Shown here piece by piece: positions 8,839 through 17,665 of a stretch of DNA of 49,573 nucleotides (its first letter is position 1; each line of letters opens with the position of its first letter). The position numbers and the translations under genes are program-made. The notes below the pieces were generated by a model that did no database searches, was not told where the DNA came from, and saw nothing but the letters and a program-made list of their open reading frames with translations. The DNA is taken from NCBI GenBank assembly GCA_964513655.1, contig CAZENQ010000014.1, positions 1-49,573 of the forward strand, read 5' to 3'. This DNA comes from G020350405 sp964513655. GTDB taxonomy: Bacteria; Planctomycetota; Phycisphaerae; Sedimentisphaerales; Anaerobacaceae.

Positions 8839-8897
8839 TCTTATTATCTCCAACAGAGCAAGGTTGGTCATTCATATTAGCAATAAGAACTTGCTAC

Positions 8898-10373
8898 TCA
8901 GCCGCCCAAAGTAGCGGTTATCTGCACGTCGGAGACACTGTCGGAGTCGTCCAGATTTTCCACCAGGACCTTGATAAAGCGAACATCAGTATCTAACTCA
9001 AAAGTCTTTTGTACTGTTTGGCCCTGCTTAAAAACGTTATCGAAGGTAGACAAATCCGTGGTGTCATAATTCAGGCCGTCGGGGCTGGACCTTACATGGA
9101 CCCTGATTCGGCTTTTTGCTTTTTCACTATACGTGCACCGGGCTGTTAAGGCCAGCCGGGTGATATGACTTAAGCTGACTGGAGGCGAGTCCGCCAATGA
9201 TGTCGTCTTGCCGGCACCAAGGGACGAAAGATTCAGAATCGGCATTTGCAGGCTAAAAGGCTTTTGATTTACCAATATCTGAACGCCCAGGTACTCTTTC
9301 CCGCCCCCGTCGCTAAGGTACCTAAGCGTATGGTAAACATAATGGAAAGGCGGCTCATAAAGGGCATGGACCTCGGCAAACGCGTGTGTGTCGGGGCTGT
9401 TTTCCCGTGGTGCCACCGGGTTGCCGCTGTACTTTATGAAGTTGTATCCGTCGAAGCTGTACGCGTAGCCTATGCTTTCGAGTTTCCCCCATTTGACACC
9501 GCTGTAAAAGCAGTGAAAAACACCATCGTGATACAGCATACCGGCTTCCGAGAAGCCGCCGTCATCCCAGGCTCCCCATTCACCGCCGGGAATAACAGGA
9601 TTGTTTTCATACTTTTTCCACGGTCCCTCTGGTTTGTCGGCAGTAGCAAGGCAGATTGGTCCGGAGTCTGGTGACTCTGCACCTATAGGGTACACATTGT
9701 ACATATAGTATTTGCCGTCTACTTTTACCACCCCGCCTACAAAACCGAAATCTTCCAGAACGGGATTGCCTTGATACTCTTTCCACGGACCCAAGGGATG
9801 AGAAGCTGTCGCCAGTGCGATGTCCCACCGGCCAAACTCGCCGGTATCCTCTTTCATCCCTCCGAACCACATATAATACTTGTCACCTTCTTCTCTAATC
9901 ACCGCCGGACAGGCCACATGCAGGCCTTTCCAGCTGCCCACAGGTCCGAGGTCTATAATAGGATTGGCATCATGCTTCTTCCAAGGACCTAAGGGATGAG
10001 GCGCACTGGCTACGCCGATCCTATAACCGCCACGAGGCCATTTGTTTTTGTCCCGCGGCGTTCCATGATAATAAAAGTAATATGTTTGTTCATCCTTAAA
10101 GACGTTACCTGCTTCAACGACAGCTCCATCCCACGCGCTGCTATCGCCGGGGCTAATGAGGGGGTTTGGGCCGGGAATTTGAATGAACGGGCCGTGCTCG
10201 ATAATCTCGTTGCGCAGCGGCGGCTTTGTCCCGGAACCCTCAGCGTAAGACAGGTTCCACGCACCCACGGCACACAGCACGGTCCAAATGAGCAGCCATT
10301 TTGCCCGCGCCGGTGCAACCTCAAAACTCAGCCCTCTTGCCTTTGACACTGTTTCACATTTTTGACAAATCAT
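8898..10373 (-). CDS. Secreted beta-propeller glycosidase-like protein with C-terminal beta-sandwich (paralogue 4)
   Basis: A 491-residue protein. A long n-region (about 25 residues) precedes the hydrophobic core KWLLIWTVLCAVGAWNLSYA. The start ATG 10373 is supported by AAGGAG eight bases upstream. The propeller spans about residues 60-375 (FIQIPGPNPLI, WDGAVVEAGNVF, GPWKKHDANPII, GGVVKVDGKYYMYN, AFAEVHALYE), followed by the shared C-terminal module ending ITATLGG. One family position differs: the mid-propeller motif is GGFSEAGML where the other seven copies have SE(A/F)EV, so the second Glu is Gly while the first is kept. The gene lies 24 bases after the GH29-like gene, in the same operon. 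Confidence 0.8.
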   Translation of the reverse strand: MICQKCETVSKARGLSFEVAPARAKWLLIWTVLCAVGAWNLSYAEGSGTKPPLRNEIIEHGPFIQIPGPNPLISPGDSSAWDGAVVEAGNVFKDEQTYYFYYHGTPRDKNKWPRGGYRIGVASAPHPLGPWKKHDANPIIDLGPVGSWKGLHVACPAVIREEGDKYYMWFGGMKEDTGEFGRWDIALATASHPLGPWKEYQGNPVLEDFGFVGGVVKVDGKYYMYNVYPIGAESPDSGPICLATADKPEGPWKKYENNPVIPGGEWGAWDDGGFSEAGMLYHDGVFHCFYSGVKWGKLESIGYAYSFDGYNFIKYSGNPVAPRENSPDTHAFAEVHALYEPPFHYVYHTLRYLSDGGGKEYLGVQILVNQKPFSLQMPILNLSSLGAGKTTSLADSPPVSLSHITRLALTARCTYSEKAKSRIRVHVRSSPDGLNYDTTDLSTFDNVFKQGQTVQKTFELDTDVRFIKVLVENLDDSDSVSDVQITATLGG

Positions 10374-10397
10374 CGCTCTTACTCCTTAACTTGACGC

Positions 10398-11912
10398 TTA
10401 CTTGCTGATTGCTTGTCGCAAGGCCTGCATCACCTTACGAGACTCCTTGCCTATCGTGCCGTCCTGATAGATGCCCAGGTTTACAGTCGCCACCCCTTCG
10501 TTTGCCGTTAACTGCTTGACGTAGCTGATAAGCTCTTGTTCGCCGAACACCGGCTTTTCCATCTCCGAGTCCGGCTTTCTATGAACCCAGATATCCTCCA
10601 GCATAAACAGGGCATGACGCTGTAATCCCCTGCCGGCATCGTATTCAATATACCGTCCCTTAGCGGGTTTCAGCTCTTCGTCAGCTTCACCGGCCCAGTA
10701 TTCCTGCCATAGCGTCGCATCAGGGAAAATCCAAAAGTTAAGGCCGATGACGCGGTCCGGGTTACCCGTCTTTGTAGCTTCAAAGAAACGCTCAAACGAT
10801 ACGGGAGCATTAGGAAACCTCTGCGGGATAATATCCCACCCGTCAAACCAGTAGCCGGCAAGCTTCCTGCCATAGCGCTGGCCAAGCTCTCGTAGAATTT
10901 CCATATGAACATCGACACCCTGTTCCTCAGGAATAAGCTTACTCCTTAACAGAATATGAGAGGACATGTAAAGTATCAGCTTAATTCCCTTTTCATTTAA
11001 TGCATCAGCCATTTCCTTAATAAGGTCACGCTCAGTCGTTTGGCCTGGATGATACTTCTCCCAAACCTTAATCGGAGCAGGACAGTGTGCAGTGGCATGC
11101 ATCATAGTAAAGATGACCCAACCAGCACCCGTATCTTCAACCATGTCGGCAAACGCATCTACATCAAAATCCCGGACCGCCTCCGCGTAAGGTTTCTTCG
11201 GTCCGTGTCGCGGCTGGCTTCCATCTGTCCAGTGAAACATTACACCGTATTTCGCCTTCACCATCCAATCGGTGCCGGCCTGACTTCTTTTGGCTCGTTC
11301 TTCTGACTCAGCTATTGCTTGTTTCGCTGCCACCGGAACCAATTCCATCGCACGAAAATCCATTACCTCCCCCGACTCCGGCTCAGCAACACGAATTGTA
11401 ATTTCGCTGATGCCCGCGGGCAGATGCAAGACACCATTGAGAGGTACTCTTTCGAAATTCCTGAGAAAGTCCGTATGCAGCGGGCCTTCCTCAGAGATTT
11501 GTCGGTCTTTATACGGCCCTGTGGTCTTACGCACCGTACCCGTGATTTTGCTCTGGCCAGACCTCGAGATAACCTCTAACTTCGCACCATCCGTCAGCGC
11601 TGCATAACACAGCCCAACCTCATAGTCGCCAGAGTGACGCACATCAACCTGCCAGCTAATGCTGCCCCGACCGACCCACCTTATGACCATGTTTTCCGGT
11701 AATTGGTCAAGCGAAGCCGCCGCTCCTACCTTAGTAGCTGTTCGTCCATACAGTCGCGTCATTGCTGCTGGGTCAACTCGAACCACCGGCTTTTTGGAGA
11801 GCTTTTCCGCTCCCATACCAGCATTACTCAACTGCATTACAAATATCGCCAGAACTGCCAAACTAAGCTTGAGCAATGAGATGTGTTTTTCTTTTGGATA
11901 ACTGAAGTTCAT
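10398..11912 (-). CDS. GH29-like (alpha-L-fucosidase-type) exported glycosidase
   Basis: A 504-residue protein. Residues about 11-34 form a signal segment. Residues about 43-195 look like a beta-sandwich binding domain (SWQVDVRHSGDYEVGLCY, LHLPAGISEITIRV). Residues about 213-504 are a TIM-barrel resembling GH29: KYGVMFHW at 221-228, DVDAFADMVEDTGAGWVIFT, and WFDGWD at 355-360, where Asp357 fits the GH29 nucleophile position. GH29 enzymes normally release alpha-L-fucose or related sugars with retention. The acid/base residue varies in GH29 and I cannot point to it. A GCAGGAGAT ribosome site precedes ATG 11912. It is first in an operon with four propeller proteins and sits directly behind the operator-bearing promoter at 12012-12055. 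Confidence 0.65.
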   Translation of the reverse strand: MNFSYPKEKHISLLKLSLAVLAIFVMQLSNAGMGAEKLSKKPVVRVDPAAMTRLYGRTATKVGAAASLDQLPENMVIRWVGRGSISWQVDVRHSGDYEVGLCYAALTDGAKLEVISRSGQSKITGTVRKTTGPYKDRQISEEGPLHTDFLRNFERVPLNGVLHLPAGISEITIRVAEPESGEVMDFRAMELVPVAAKQAIAESEERAKRSQAGTDWMVKAKYGVMFHWTDGSQPRHGPKKPYAEAVRDFDVDAFADMVEDTGAGWVIFTMMHATAHCPAPIKVWEKYHPGQTTERDLIKEMADALNEKGIKLILYMSSHILLRSKLIPEEQGVDVHMEILRELGQRYGRKLAGYWFDGWDIIPQRFPNAPVSFERFFEATKTGNPDRVIGLNFWIFPDATLWQEYWAGEADEELKPAKGRYIEYDAGRGLQRHALFMLEDIWVHRKPDSEMEKPVFGEQELISYVKQLTANEGVATVNLGIYQDGTIGKESRKVMQALRQAISK

Positions 11913-12252
11913 ATCGAATCTCCTGCAAACATACTATTAAACGGGGGCAACTGCCCGGCAGAGTTGCAAATTTAGCTTTTCTCTGATTCAAGTTCAACGC
12001 AAGCGGTATAAGTTTACGTAAACCACTGTTTACATAAACCTCAGCAATATGTCAAGAACTTTTTCATTCAAGGACTTGGGTTTTCACTGTTGATGTTAAT
12101 TTATCAGGCTGACTTTCAGACTTGGTGAGCACTTTCCGGCCGGCGCGTTGCAGATGAACTAATGTCGGTTGTTTGCTTACAGTTGGGTTATTGGCCTTGT
12201 TTTCCCAAATGTCTTTCAAAGCGTTACAACAGGTCTACGCCGTCACCGAGTC
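11913..12252. other. Intergenic region holding the GH29/propeller operon promoter
   Basis: 340 bases between the GH29-like gene and the GH16 gene, both on the minus strand. The promoter and twin operators at 12012-12055 occupy the left part. The segment 12056-12110 resembles the region upstream of the 25216-25221 -35 box (a shared ATTTATCAGG-like block), so the duplicated promoter region is longer than the core. No clear terminator for the GH16 gene was found in 12120-12252. Confidence 0.5.
12012..12055 (-). promoter_or_regulatory. Promoter with two LacI-type operators (GH29/propeller operon)
   Basis: On the minus strand GAAAAAGTTCTTGACA ends in the -35 TTGACA (12055-12050). A 17-base spacer places the -10 (TAAACA) at 12032-12027. 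Two near-identical palindromes lie downstream: GTTTACATAAAC at 12028-12039, covering the -10, and the perfect GTTTACGTAAAC at 12012-12023. Their centres are 16 bases apart. A 12-14 bp palindrome with central CG overlapping a -10 box is typical of LacI-family operators, so repression is inferred. The same cassette occurs at 17447-17509 and 25176-25221. Confidence 0.65.
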
Positions 12253-14250
12253 TTATTTTTGCCAAACTCTGATATAATCAATCTCATAATCAGCAGGCAG
12301 GTCCGATGGTGACGGGAAACCTTCCCATGAGAATGCTTCGGAATCGACCCATATTGTCATTTGCTCATCCAAACACCATACATTGCCTATTTCTGACGAA
12401 GGAGCATCTTTAACCAGGTTTCCGTCGGCATAGAATTTCAAACCGTTTGCATCCCATTCGCATCCGTAAACGTGAGACTCACTTCCCACGCGCCAGGCAA
12501 GTTCGACACTGTCACACCAGCTCCTGCCGCCGTGGTCCCAGTCATGAACACAGAAGGGGTACGTTCTATCATTGTCATAAACTTTAGAATCGGCCACAAA
12601 TTCAAAGACGTCAAGCTCGGAACTGTCCCCGGTGGCCCAGAAGGAGCTGGTGATGGATACGTCGGCGGCTTTACACTTTATTTCCATGTATCCATATAGA
12701 AAAGTGTTTTTGCTTGTGACGGCCGCTGTCGTGTAATTCTCATATGGGCAGCCACAGTCAGGGTCTATGTCAGGCACAAAAGGATAGTTGGGGTCCCATT
12801 TCGTAGTTAAGCAGAGCTTGCCATCTTCAACTCTGATGTTTTCAGGTGCAAACTGGGAAGGAGCTCGACCAGGCCAACTGTATATAAACACGCCACCCTC
12901 TCCATCCTTGAACCACTTGTTCGGGTCTAAGCTGGTTCCATCGAACTCATCACTCATATTTGACCTTAAAATCCAGCTGCCGATATTGTTGGGATCAGAC
13001 ATTGGATACAGAGGGCCTCCCGCCGTGGCTTGACTGCCTGTTGCTGCGGCTGACTCGCAGTATGAATTGTATGCCGTTACCCAGAAGTGATATGTAGTAC
13101 CTGGTCCAAGGCCGACAGCAGTTAAATTCACATCATTTGCTGAATTTGTATAGGTTGGAGAAGCCGGTTGGTTGGGAGATGTATTAACGTATATGTAAAA
13201 CCCGGTTTCATCTAAGCTGTTGTCTGTCCAGCTAACGCCAATGCTGCTGCTTGTGACATTTTCAAACGTAAGGGCCGATGGCGCCGCCGGTGCCGCATGC
13301 ATCAGCCAGTGATCCGCAAACACTGAAATGTCCAGTCCGTCGATAATACCATCTGGACCACCAGGATTAATGTCACAGTAAGGATTATACTCAGCCTCGT
13401 TGGGGTGGCTCAGCCATGCTGCTGCGATTGCAGGATAGTCCCCAAAGTCCACAAAACAATCACCGTTCAAATCACCCGGGAAATTCTCTCCGGGCTCAGG
13501 CGGAATGGAAGTTTCGGTGTAACCCTTGTAGAAGCGCACGTTGTCAAGTCGGCCCTGTAAAGGATAAGCAGAGCCCATCTCGCTTGCAAGATAAAGGTCC
13601 CCTGAATAGTTGATATCGTTAAAGTCGGTCCCTGGATGGGTTGCTGTGACCACCAATTCACCATCAATCCAATGCCGTATGACCTTATTCGTGTTGTCCA
13701 TGCTGACAACCCAGTGGTACCAACAGCCCGTCTCCCAGGGTAGAGGCCCAGAGATATAACCCTCCCAACCAGGACCGCCCACCCACCAGTAATTTGAGTT
13801 CATACTGAAGGTGTTGACGTCGTTGACCGCGTATTCAAACTGGAAGAAATGGTCATCTGTGGAAAATGCCATCATGGAAGTGTACTCCCAGCCTGACCCG
13901 GTGCTACGTGTGGTCGCCTCTATGGTCTCGAAGGTATCGAAGTTTATCATCATCTCGATGGTTACGTCCCCGCCTGCCGGCCAAGCCGTACTGGGTAATA
14001 CAGCGTAACTTGCAGTATCCGCCGCTCCTTGATAAGCTGTGCCCCCAACTCCCGTTGCTACACCCACCGTAGCGCCCGAACCCACCGCTGTGATGTGAAA
14101 ACCATGTCCGCCCGTGTCTGCATTTGGGTCGGGGCCGTCGAACAGATACTCGGCCCAGAGTTCCAAATCTTCCGGGCTCTGTGCCGCCGCACCATCGGCC
14201 AGGCCCAACAGCAAAGCAAAAGAAATTAAAAAAAACAGCCTTCTAAACAT
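12253..14250 (-). CDS. Secreted GH16 endoglycanase with LamG, dockerin-like and FN3 modules
   Basis: A 665-residue protein. Signal peptide FRRLFFLISFALLLGLADG ends AAA; LamG-type jelly roll at about 30-250; dockerin-like EF-hand pair at about 258-318 (GDLNGDCFVDFGDY, DGIIDGLDISVFADHWL); FN3 at about 322-410; GH16 at about 425-665. The GH16 catalytic signature is ELDVFE, giving Glu545 nucleophile, Asp547 and Glu550 acid/base, of the beta-bulge ExDxxE type found in agarases, porphyranases and carrageenases. The GH16 part is very close to that of the propeller-GH16 fusion at 31578. Start ATG 14250 follows GGAGGAGG; an upstream in-frame start at 14283 is less likely. It is probably secreted and attached or assembled through the dockerin-like module. 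Backbone endo-cleavage of a beta-linked galactan or glucan is inferred. Confidence 0.85.
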   Translation of the reverse strand: MFRRLFFLISFALLLGLADGAAAQSPEDLELWAEYLFDGPDPNADTGGHGFHITAVGSGATVGVATGVGGTAYQGAADTASYAVLPSTAWPAGGDVTIEMMINFDTFETIEATTRSTGSGWEYTSMMAFSTDDHFFQFEYAVNDVNTFSMNSNYWWVGGPGWEGYISGPLPWETGCWYHWVVSMDNTNKVIRHWIDGELVVTATHPGTDFNDINYSGDLYLASEMGSAYPLQGRLDNVRFYKGYTETSIPPEPGENFPGDLNGDCFVDFGDYPAIAAAWLSHPNEAEYNPYCDINPGGPDGIIDGLDISVFADHWLMHAAPAAPSALTFENVTSSSIGVSWTDNSLDETGFYIYVNTSPNQPASPTYTNSANDVNLTAVGLGPGTTYHFWVTAYNSYCESAAATGSQATAGGPLYPMSDPNNIGSWILRSNMSDEFDGTSLDPNKWFKDGEGGVFIYSWPGRAPSQFAPENIRVEDGKLCLTTKWDPNYPFVPDIDPDCGCPYENYTTAAVTSKNTFLYGYMEIKCKAADVSITSSFWATGDSSELDVFEFVADSKVYDNDRTYPFCVHDWDHGGRSWCDSVELAWRVGSESHVYGCEWDANGLKFYADGNLVKDAPSSEIGNVWCLDEQMTIWVDSEAFSWEGFPSPSDLPADYEIDYIRVWQK

Positions 14251-14565
14251 AATCCTCCTCCGTGCAACGCAAAGGCCAAGCAAACTGTTTGCGGACGAAA
14301 GTCACCCTATCTTACCAAATTTGTGTTAAAAAAGCAACTGTTTCGAGCATTATTTCACAAAATCAGTCTGCCAAGTGACCTCATCTGGCAAATCTCGCTG
14401 TCTAATTTATACTTTCGCCACAGTATTAATGCGTAACTCAATTGTTTCCCCCCGGCAAAGACATTCGAGGGCAGGCAAGTGCAGAATGACAAGGGACGGG
14501 ATACAAATGAAACATCTTCCAACAGTTGAGAAAGCCGGCATTTATTGTTACACTTGCGGTAAGCA
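14251..14565. other. Divergent intergenic region between GH16 and sulfatase-fold genes
   Basis: 315 bases separating divergent genes. On the minus strand a weak promoter for the GH16 gene can be drawn (TTGCTT 14337-14332, 17-base spacer, TAAGAT 14314-14309). On the plus strand a better pair lies at 14385-14413. No operator palindrome of the GTTTACGTAAAC type is present. The rest shows nothing recognisable. Confidence 0.4.
14385..14413 (+). promoter_or_regulatory. Candidate promoter for the sulfatase-fold/TPR gene
   Basis: CTGGCA at 14385-14390 and TATACT at 14408-14413 are 17 bases apart. The -10 is strong and the -35 partial. It would give a leader of about 150-230 bases, depending on which start codon is used. 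Confidence 0.35.
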
Positions 14566-17172
14566 TTGTCCAAGTTGAATGTATATGGAACCGTTACGAA
14601 AAACGCTTCAAAAGGTGTATCGCGCAGCTCCAGGCGACTTTGTTTGATGAAATCTTCATTTACCAGATTTTGCGTGTTTGTTCTGCTGTCGATGCTGTGT
14701 ATCGGTGTAATCGCTGCATGGTTTTCCCGCAGGTTCTCGCATTTGCCCAAAGAAATTCGCCATATTGTTTTGATCAGCATTGACACCTGCCGGGCGGATT
14801 ACCTGAGTTGTTATGGTTACCGGCGGCAAACCACGCCAAATATTGACAAGTTCGCAGAGGAGAGCATTGTTTTCACCAACGTAATCTCTCCAATTCCGAT
14901 GACGCTGCCGTCGCACTGTTCCATGCTGACCGGCACTATCCCTCCCTATCACGGCATTCATGATAACTTCGATTATCGCCTTGACGAATCAAATGTAACT
15001 CTGGCGGAGATATTAAAAGACAACGGTTTTACGACGGGTGCCATTATAAGCGCCTTCGTCCTGGATTCCCAATTCGGGCTTGACCAGGGTTTCGATAGCT
15101 ATAACGACAAGTTTGAAGAAGAACACATGGCCCTGAATATCAGTGAGCGCAAAGGCGCCGAGGTGAACCGCTTTGCCCTTGAGTGGCTGGACCAAAACAA
15201 AGACGAAAAATTCTTTATGTTCTTGCATTACTTTGACCCCCATTTCGGATATGAGGCACCGGAACCATTTGCCTCAGAGTTTACCGACAGCCCCTACGCC
15301 GCGGAAATCGCCTATACGGATGATTGTATCGGCCAGGTTATAAGGAAATTAAAAGACCTTGGGCTCTATGATTCGAGCTTAATCATAATCACCAGCGACC
15401 ATGGTGAAATGCTCGGCGAGCACGGTGAAAACACGCATATGTATTTCATTTACCAAAGTGCCATCAAAGTGCCCCTCATCTTCAAGCTACCCGGCCGGCG
15501 CAAGCCGGAAAGAATAGATTCTCCCGTCGGCATAATTGATATCGTGCCTACTATATGTAGCGCTTTGGGAATAGCTATTGACCCTGACGTTCAGGGGAAA
15601 GACCTTTTCGGCAAAAGCAGTGCCGACGAGGATAGATACATCTACAGTGAATCACTGTATGCCACAAGATACGGAGGTAACTCTTTGTTGGGTGTAGTTA
15701 CGGAGCGCTTCAAGTACATCCAGACCACCCGTCCTGAATTGTACGACCTCGTCGAAGACCCGCGGGAAATGAAAAACCTCGTGACAAATCAACCCCAGCG
15801 AGCACGCATCCTCCAGGACGCCCTAAAACAGATATTGGAACAAAGTGTTCGTATGAGCCCCATCGGTACAGGCGGGGCCGAGAGCAAGTTGGAGCTAGAC
15901 GAGCGGTCCCGAAAACGCCTCGAATCGCTCGGCTACGTCGCCGGTAGCGTTACCGAAGATTTCGATTTTGACCAAAGCAAGGAAGACCCGAAAGATTTAA
16001 TTGGTTTCTATACGCAGGATGGAAGGGCCAACACTCTTATTTTGCAGAAAAGGTACACAGAGGCCAAAACGATTTGCGAAAAGATGGTTCTGGAGCGGCC
16101 TCAGTATGTTGAGGCGTACCTTATGTTGGCTAAAATCGCCACGGAGCAGAGCGATTTTGCCGGGAGCGTTTCTCATTTATCCCGGGCACTTGAATTTGAC
16201 CCAGAGCGATATGAACTCCACAGCGGTTTAGGTGCCGCTCTGACCCATCTGGGCAAACTCGAAGAGGCCCTTCAATACTTTGAAGAGTCGGCGCGTCTGC
16301 GGCCTGGGCGGCCTGAAGTCCTCATCAATCTGGGATGGGCCTTTTACGAGCAGGGAAGATTTGATGAGGCAGTCGCCCAATATATTAAGGCATTAGAGAT
16401 TGAACCGGAACGGGCTGAAACTCACTTTCATCTTGGAAAGGCCCTGGCCCGGCAGGGCAAGCTCGAAGAGGCTGTGGGTTGCTGGAATGAGGCCTTGCGA
16501 CTGACAGCTAACCAGCCCGTCGAGCAAAACAGTCTGCGAAACGATATCGCTGAGCGATTAGCCGCCCACGGCAAGCTTGAACAGGCCATCGGCTTGTGGA
16601 ACGAGATAGTCCAGCTTGATGCGGAGAACGTTGCCGCCCACAAAAGCTTAGGCGCTGCCTTTTTGCAGCAGGCAGAATTAGAACGTGCCATCGCCCATTT
16701 GGGCAAAGCCTTGCAGCTGGCGCCGGATAATTATGAAATACACCACAACATAGCGATGGCTTTTTCCAGGTCCGGAAAGCACGGGAAAGCCGTTACCCAC
16801 TTGAGAAAGGCCCTCGAACTCAAACCGGACCAGGTCGGCACACTGAACGACCTGGCGTGGATATTGGCCACCCATGCCGACGAAAACCTGCGTAATCCTG
16901 GAGAAGCGGTTGAGCTGTCCGAGCGGGCTTGTGAACTGACCGGTTATAAAGACCCATACATACTGGATACTTTATCAGCCGCGTATGCCGGAGCGGGCAG
17001 ATTCTCTGAAGCGGTCCAAACCTCACAAAAAGCCGTGGACATGCTGATATCCTCGGAGCAGAAAGAAGTAGCGTCCCAGGTGGCAAAGCGTCTGGAATTG
17101 TTTAAGGCAGGTCAGCCCTATCGTGAACTGCCGCAATCGAAGGATAGTGCGGATAACGCAGCCAAGCCATAA
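14566..17172 (+). CDS. Membrane-anchored sulfatase-fold hydrolase with TPR tail (Thr at the fGly position)
   Basis: Up to 868 residues. The longest frame starts at TTG 14566; ATG 14647 (MKSSFTRFCVFVLLSML) is the likelier start because it sits directly before the membrane anchor, although neither has a strong ribosome site. After one N-terminal helix comes an alkaline-phosphatase/sulfatase-superfamily domain (about residues 64-440 of the long form) with LISIDTCRADYLSCYGY and TSDHGEMLGEHGE metal-site motifs. Where sulfatases have C/S-x-P-S-R, this reads T-L-P-S-H (Thr113), so formylglycine formation is not possible by the usual rule and a Thr nucleophile is implied. From about residue 490 there are eight or so TPR units. 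It may act on sulfate or phosphate esters at the cell surface; a true sulfatase role is unproven. Paralogue at 20832. Confidence 0.75.
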   Translation: MSKLNVYGTVTKNASKGVSRSSRRLCLMKSSFTRFCVFVLLSMLCIGVIAAWFSRRFSHLPKEIRHIVLISIDTCRADYLSCYGYRRQTTPNIDKFAEESIVFTNVISPIPMTLPSHCSMLTGTIPPYHGIHDNFDYRLDESNVTLAEILKDNGFTTGAIISAFVLDSQFGLDQGFDSYNDKFEEEHMALNISERKGAEVNRFALEWLDQNKDEKFFMFLHYFDPHFGYEAPEPFASEFTDSPYAAEIAYTDDCIGQVIRKLKDLGLYDSSLIIITSDHGEMLGEHGENTHMYFIYQSAIKVPLIFKLPGRRKPERIDSPVGIIDIVPTICSALGIAIDPDVQGKDLFGKSSADEDRYIYSESLYATRYGGNSLLGVVTERFKYIQTTRPELYDLVEDPREMKNLVTNQPQRARILQDALKQILEQSVRMSPIGTGGAESKLELDERSRKRLESLGYVAGSVTEDFDFDQSKEDPKDLIGFYTQDGRANTLILQKRYTEAKTICEKMVLERPQYVEAYLMLAKIATEQSDFAGSVSHLSRALEFDPERYELHSGLGAALTHLGKLEEALQYFEESARLRPGRPEVLINLGWAFYEQGRFDEAVAQYIKALEIEPERAETHFHLGKALARQGKLEEAVGCWNEALRLTANQPVEQNSLRNDIAERLAAHGKLEQAIGLWNEIVQLDAENVAAHKSLGAAFLQQAELERAIAHLGKALQLAPDNYEIHHNIAMAFSRSGKHGKAVTHLRKALELKPDQVGTLNDLAWILATHADENLRNPGEAVELSERACELTGYKDPYILDTLSAAYAGAGRFSEAVQTSQKAVDMLISSEQKEVASQVAKRLELFKAGQPYRELPQSKDSADNAAKP

Positions 17173-17387
17173 AAAAGCCAGGGAAAAGCTGTATCGCGTT
17201 AAGCCAAGCAGTTCCACGCCCTAGGAGGGTAATAAAATTGTCTCCGACAACACAAAAATCCACCTTTCGAGCCATATGCAGTAATTACCCTATACAAAAA
17301 AAGCAAAGATCGATATTGTCTTATCTGTGGCAAGAGTGGTTTTTCAAGCGGAAATCCGCGTTTTGAGCGGTAAATCAAAAAAAATGA
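17173..17387. other. 5' part of the 17173-17665 intergenic gap
   Basis: The 493-base gap before the LamG gene holds two promoters and an operator from 17388 to 17509. This left part has a short GCGGAAATCCGC inverted repeat at about 17349-17360, too weak to call a terminator, and no gene. The segment 17510-17650 is an untranslated leader with no recognisable structure. Confidence 0.35.
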
Positions 17388-17415
17388 TTGACATGGGCAC
17401 CGATTTTGATATAAT
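17388..17415 (+). promoter_or_regulatory. Consensus upstream promoter P1 of the LamG gene
   Basis: TTGACA at 17388-17393 and TATAAT at 17410-17415 are both perfect consensus hexamers, 16 bases apart. P1 lies 59 bases upstream of P2, so P1 transcripts must pass through the operator at 17478-17491, where a bound repressor could act as a roadblock. Confidence 0.55.
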
Positions 17416-17446
17416 AAGATAAATTAGATCACGCCCGAAAAAGTTC

Positions 17447-17509
17447 TTGACATTTTGCTGTGATACTGCTAAGCTGTAGTTTACGTAAACTGAGGCTGTT
17501 TACGTGAGG
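17447..17509 (+). promoter_or_regulatory. Promoter P2 with LacI-type operator for the LamG gene
   Basis: GAAAAAGTTCTTGACA ends in TTGACA (17447-17452); after 17 bases comes TAAGCT (17470-17475). Directly behind is the perfect 14-bp palindrome AGTTTACGTAAACT (17478-17491), then a degenerate copy GTTTACGTGAGG (17498-17509). The arrangement matches the cassettes at 12012-12055 and 25176-25221, and predicts control by the same regulator. Confidence 0.65.
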
Positions 17510-17665
17510 CTCAAATCAAATGCAGGCTATTATAGGACGGGCACGAAGGAAGGCAAAGGTTATTCGTGTGTGTTGCACGAATGTCCTCGTGCCTGCTCAA
17601 CAAACAAACGTTTTGGCGCATAGCCAGAAACATTTTTAACTTTTTATTTTTTAAGGAGGAGTATC

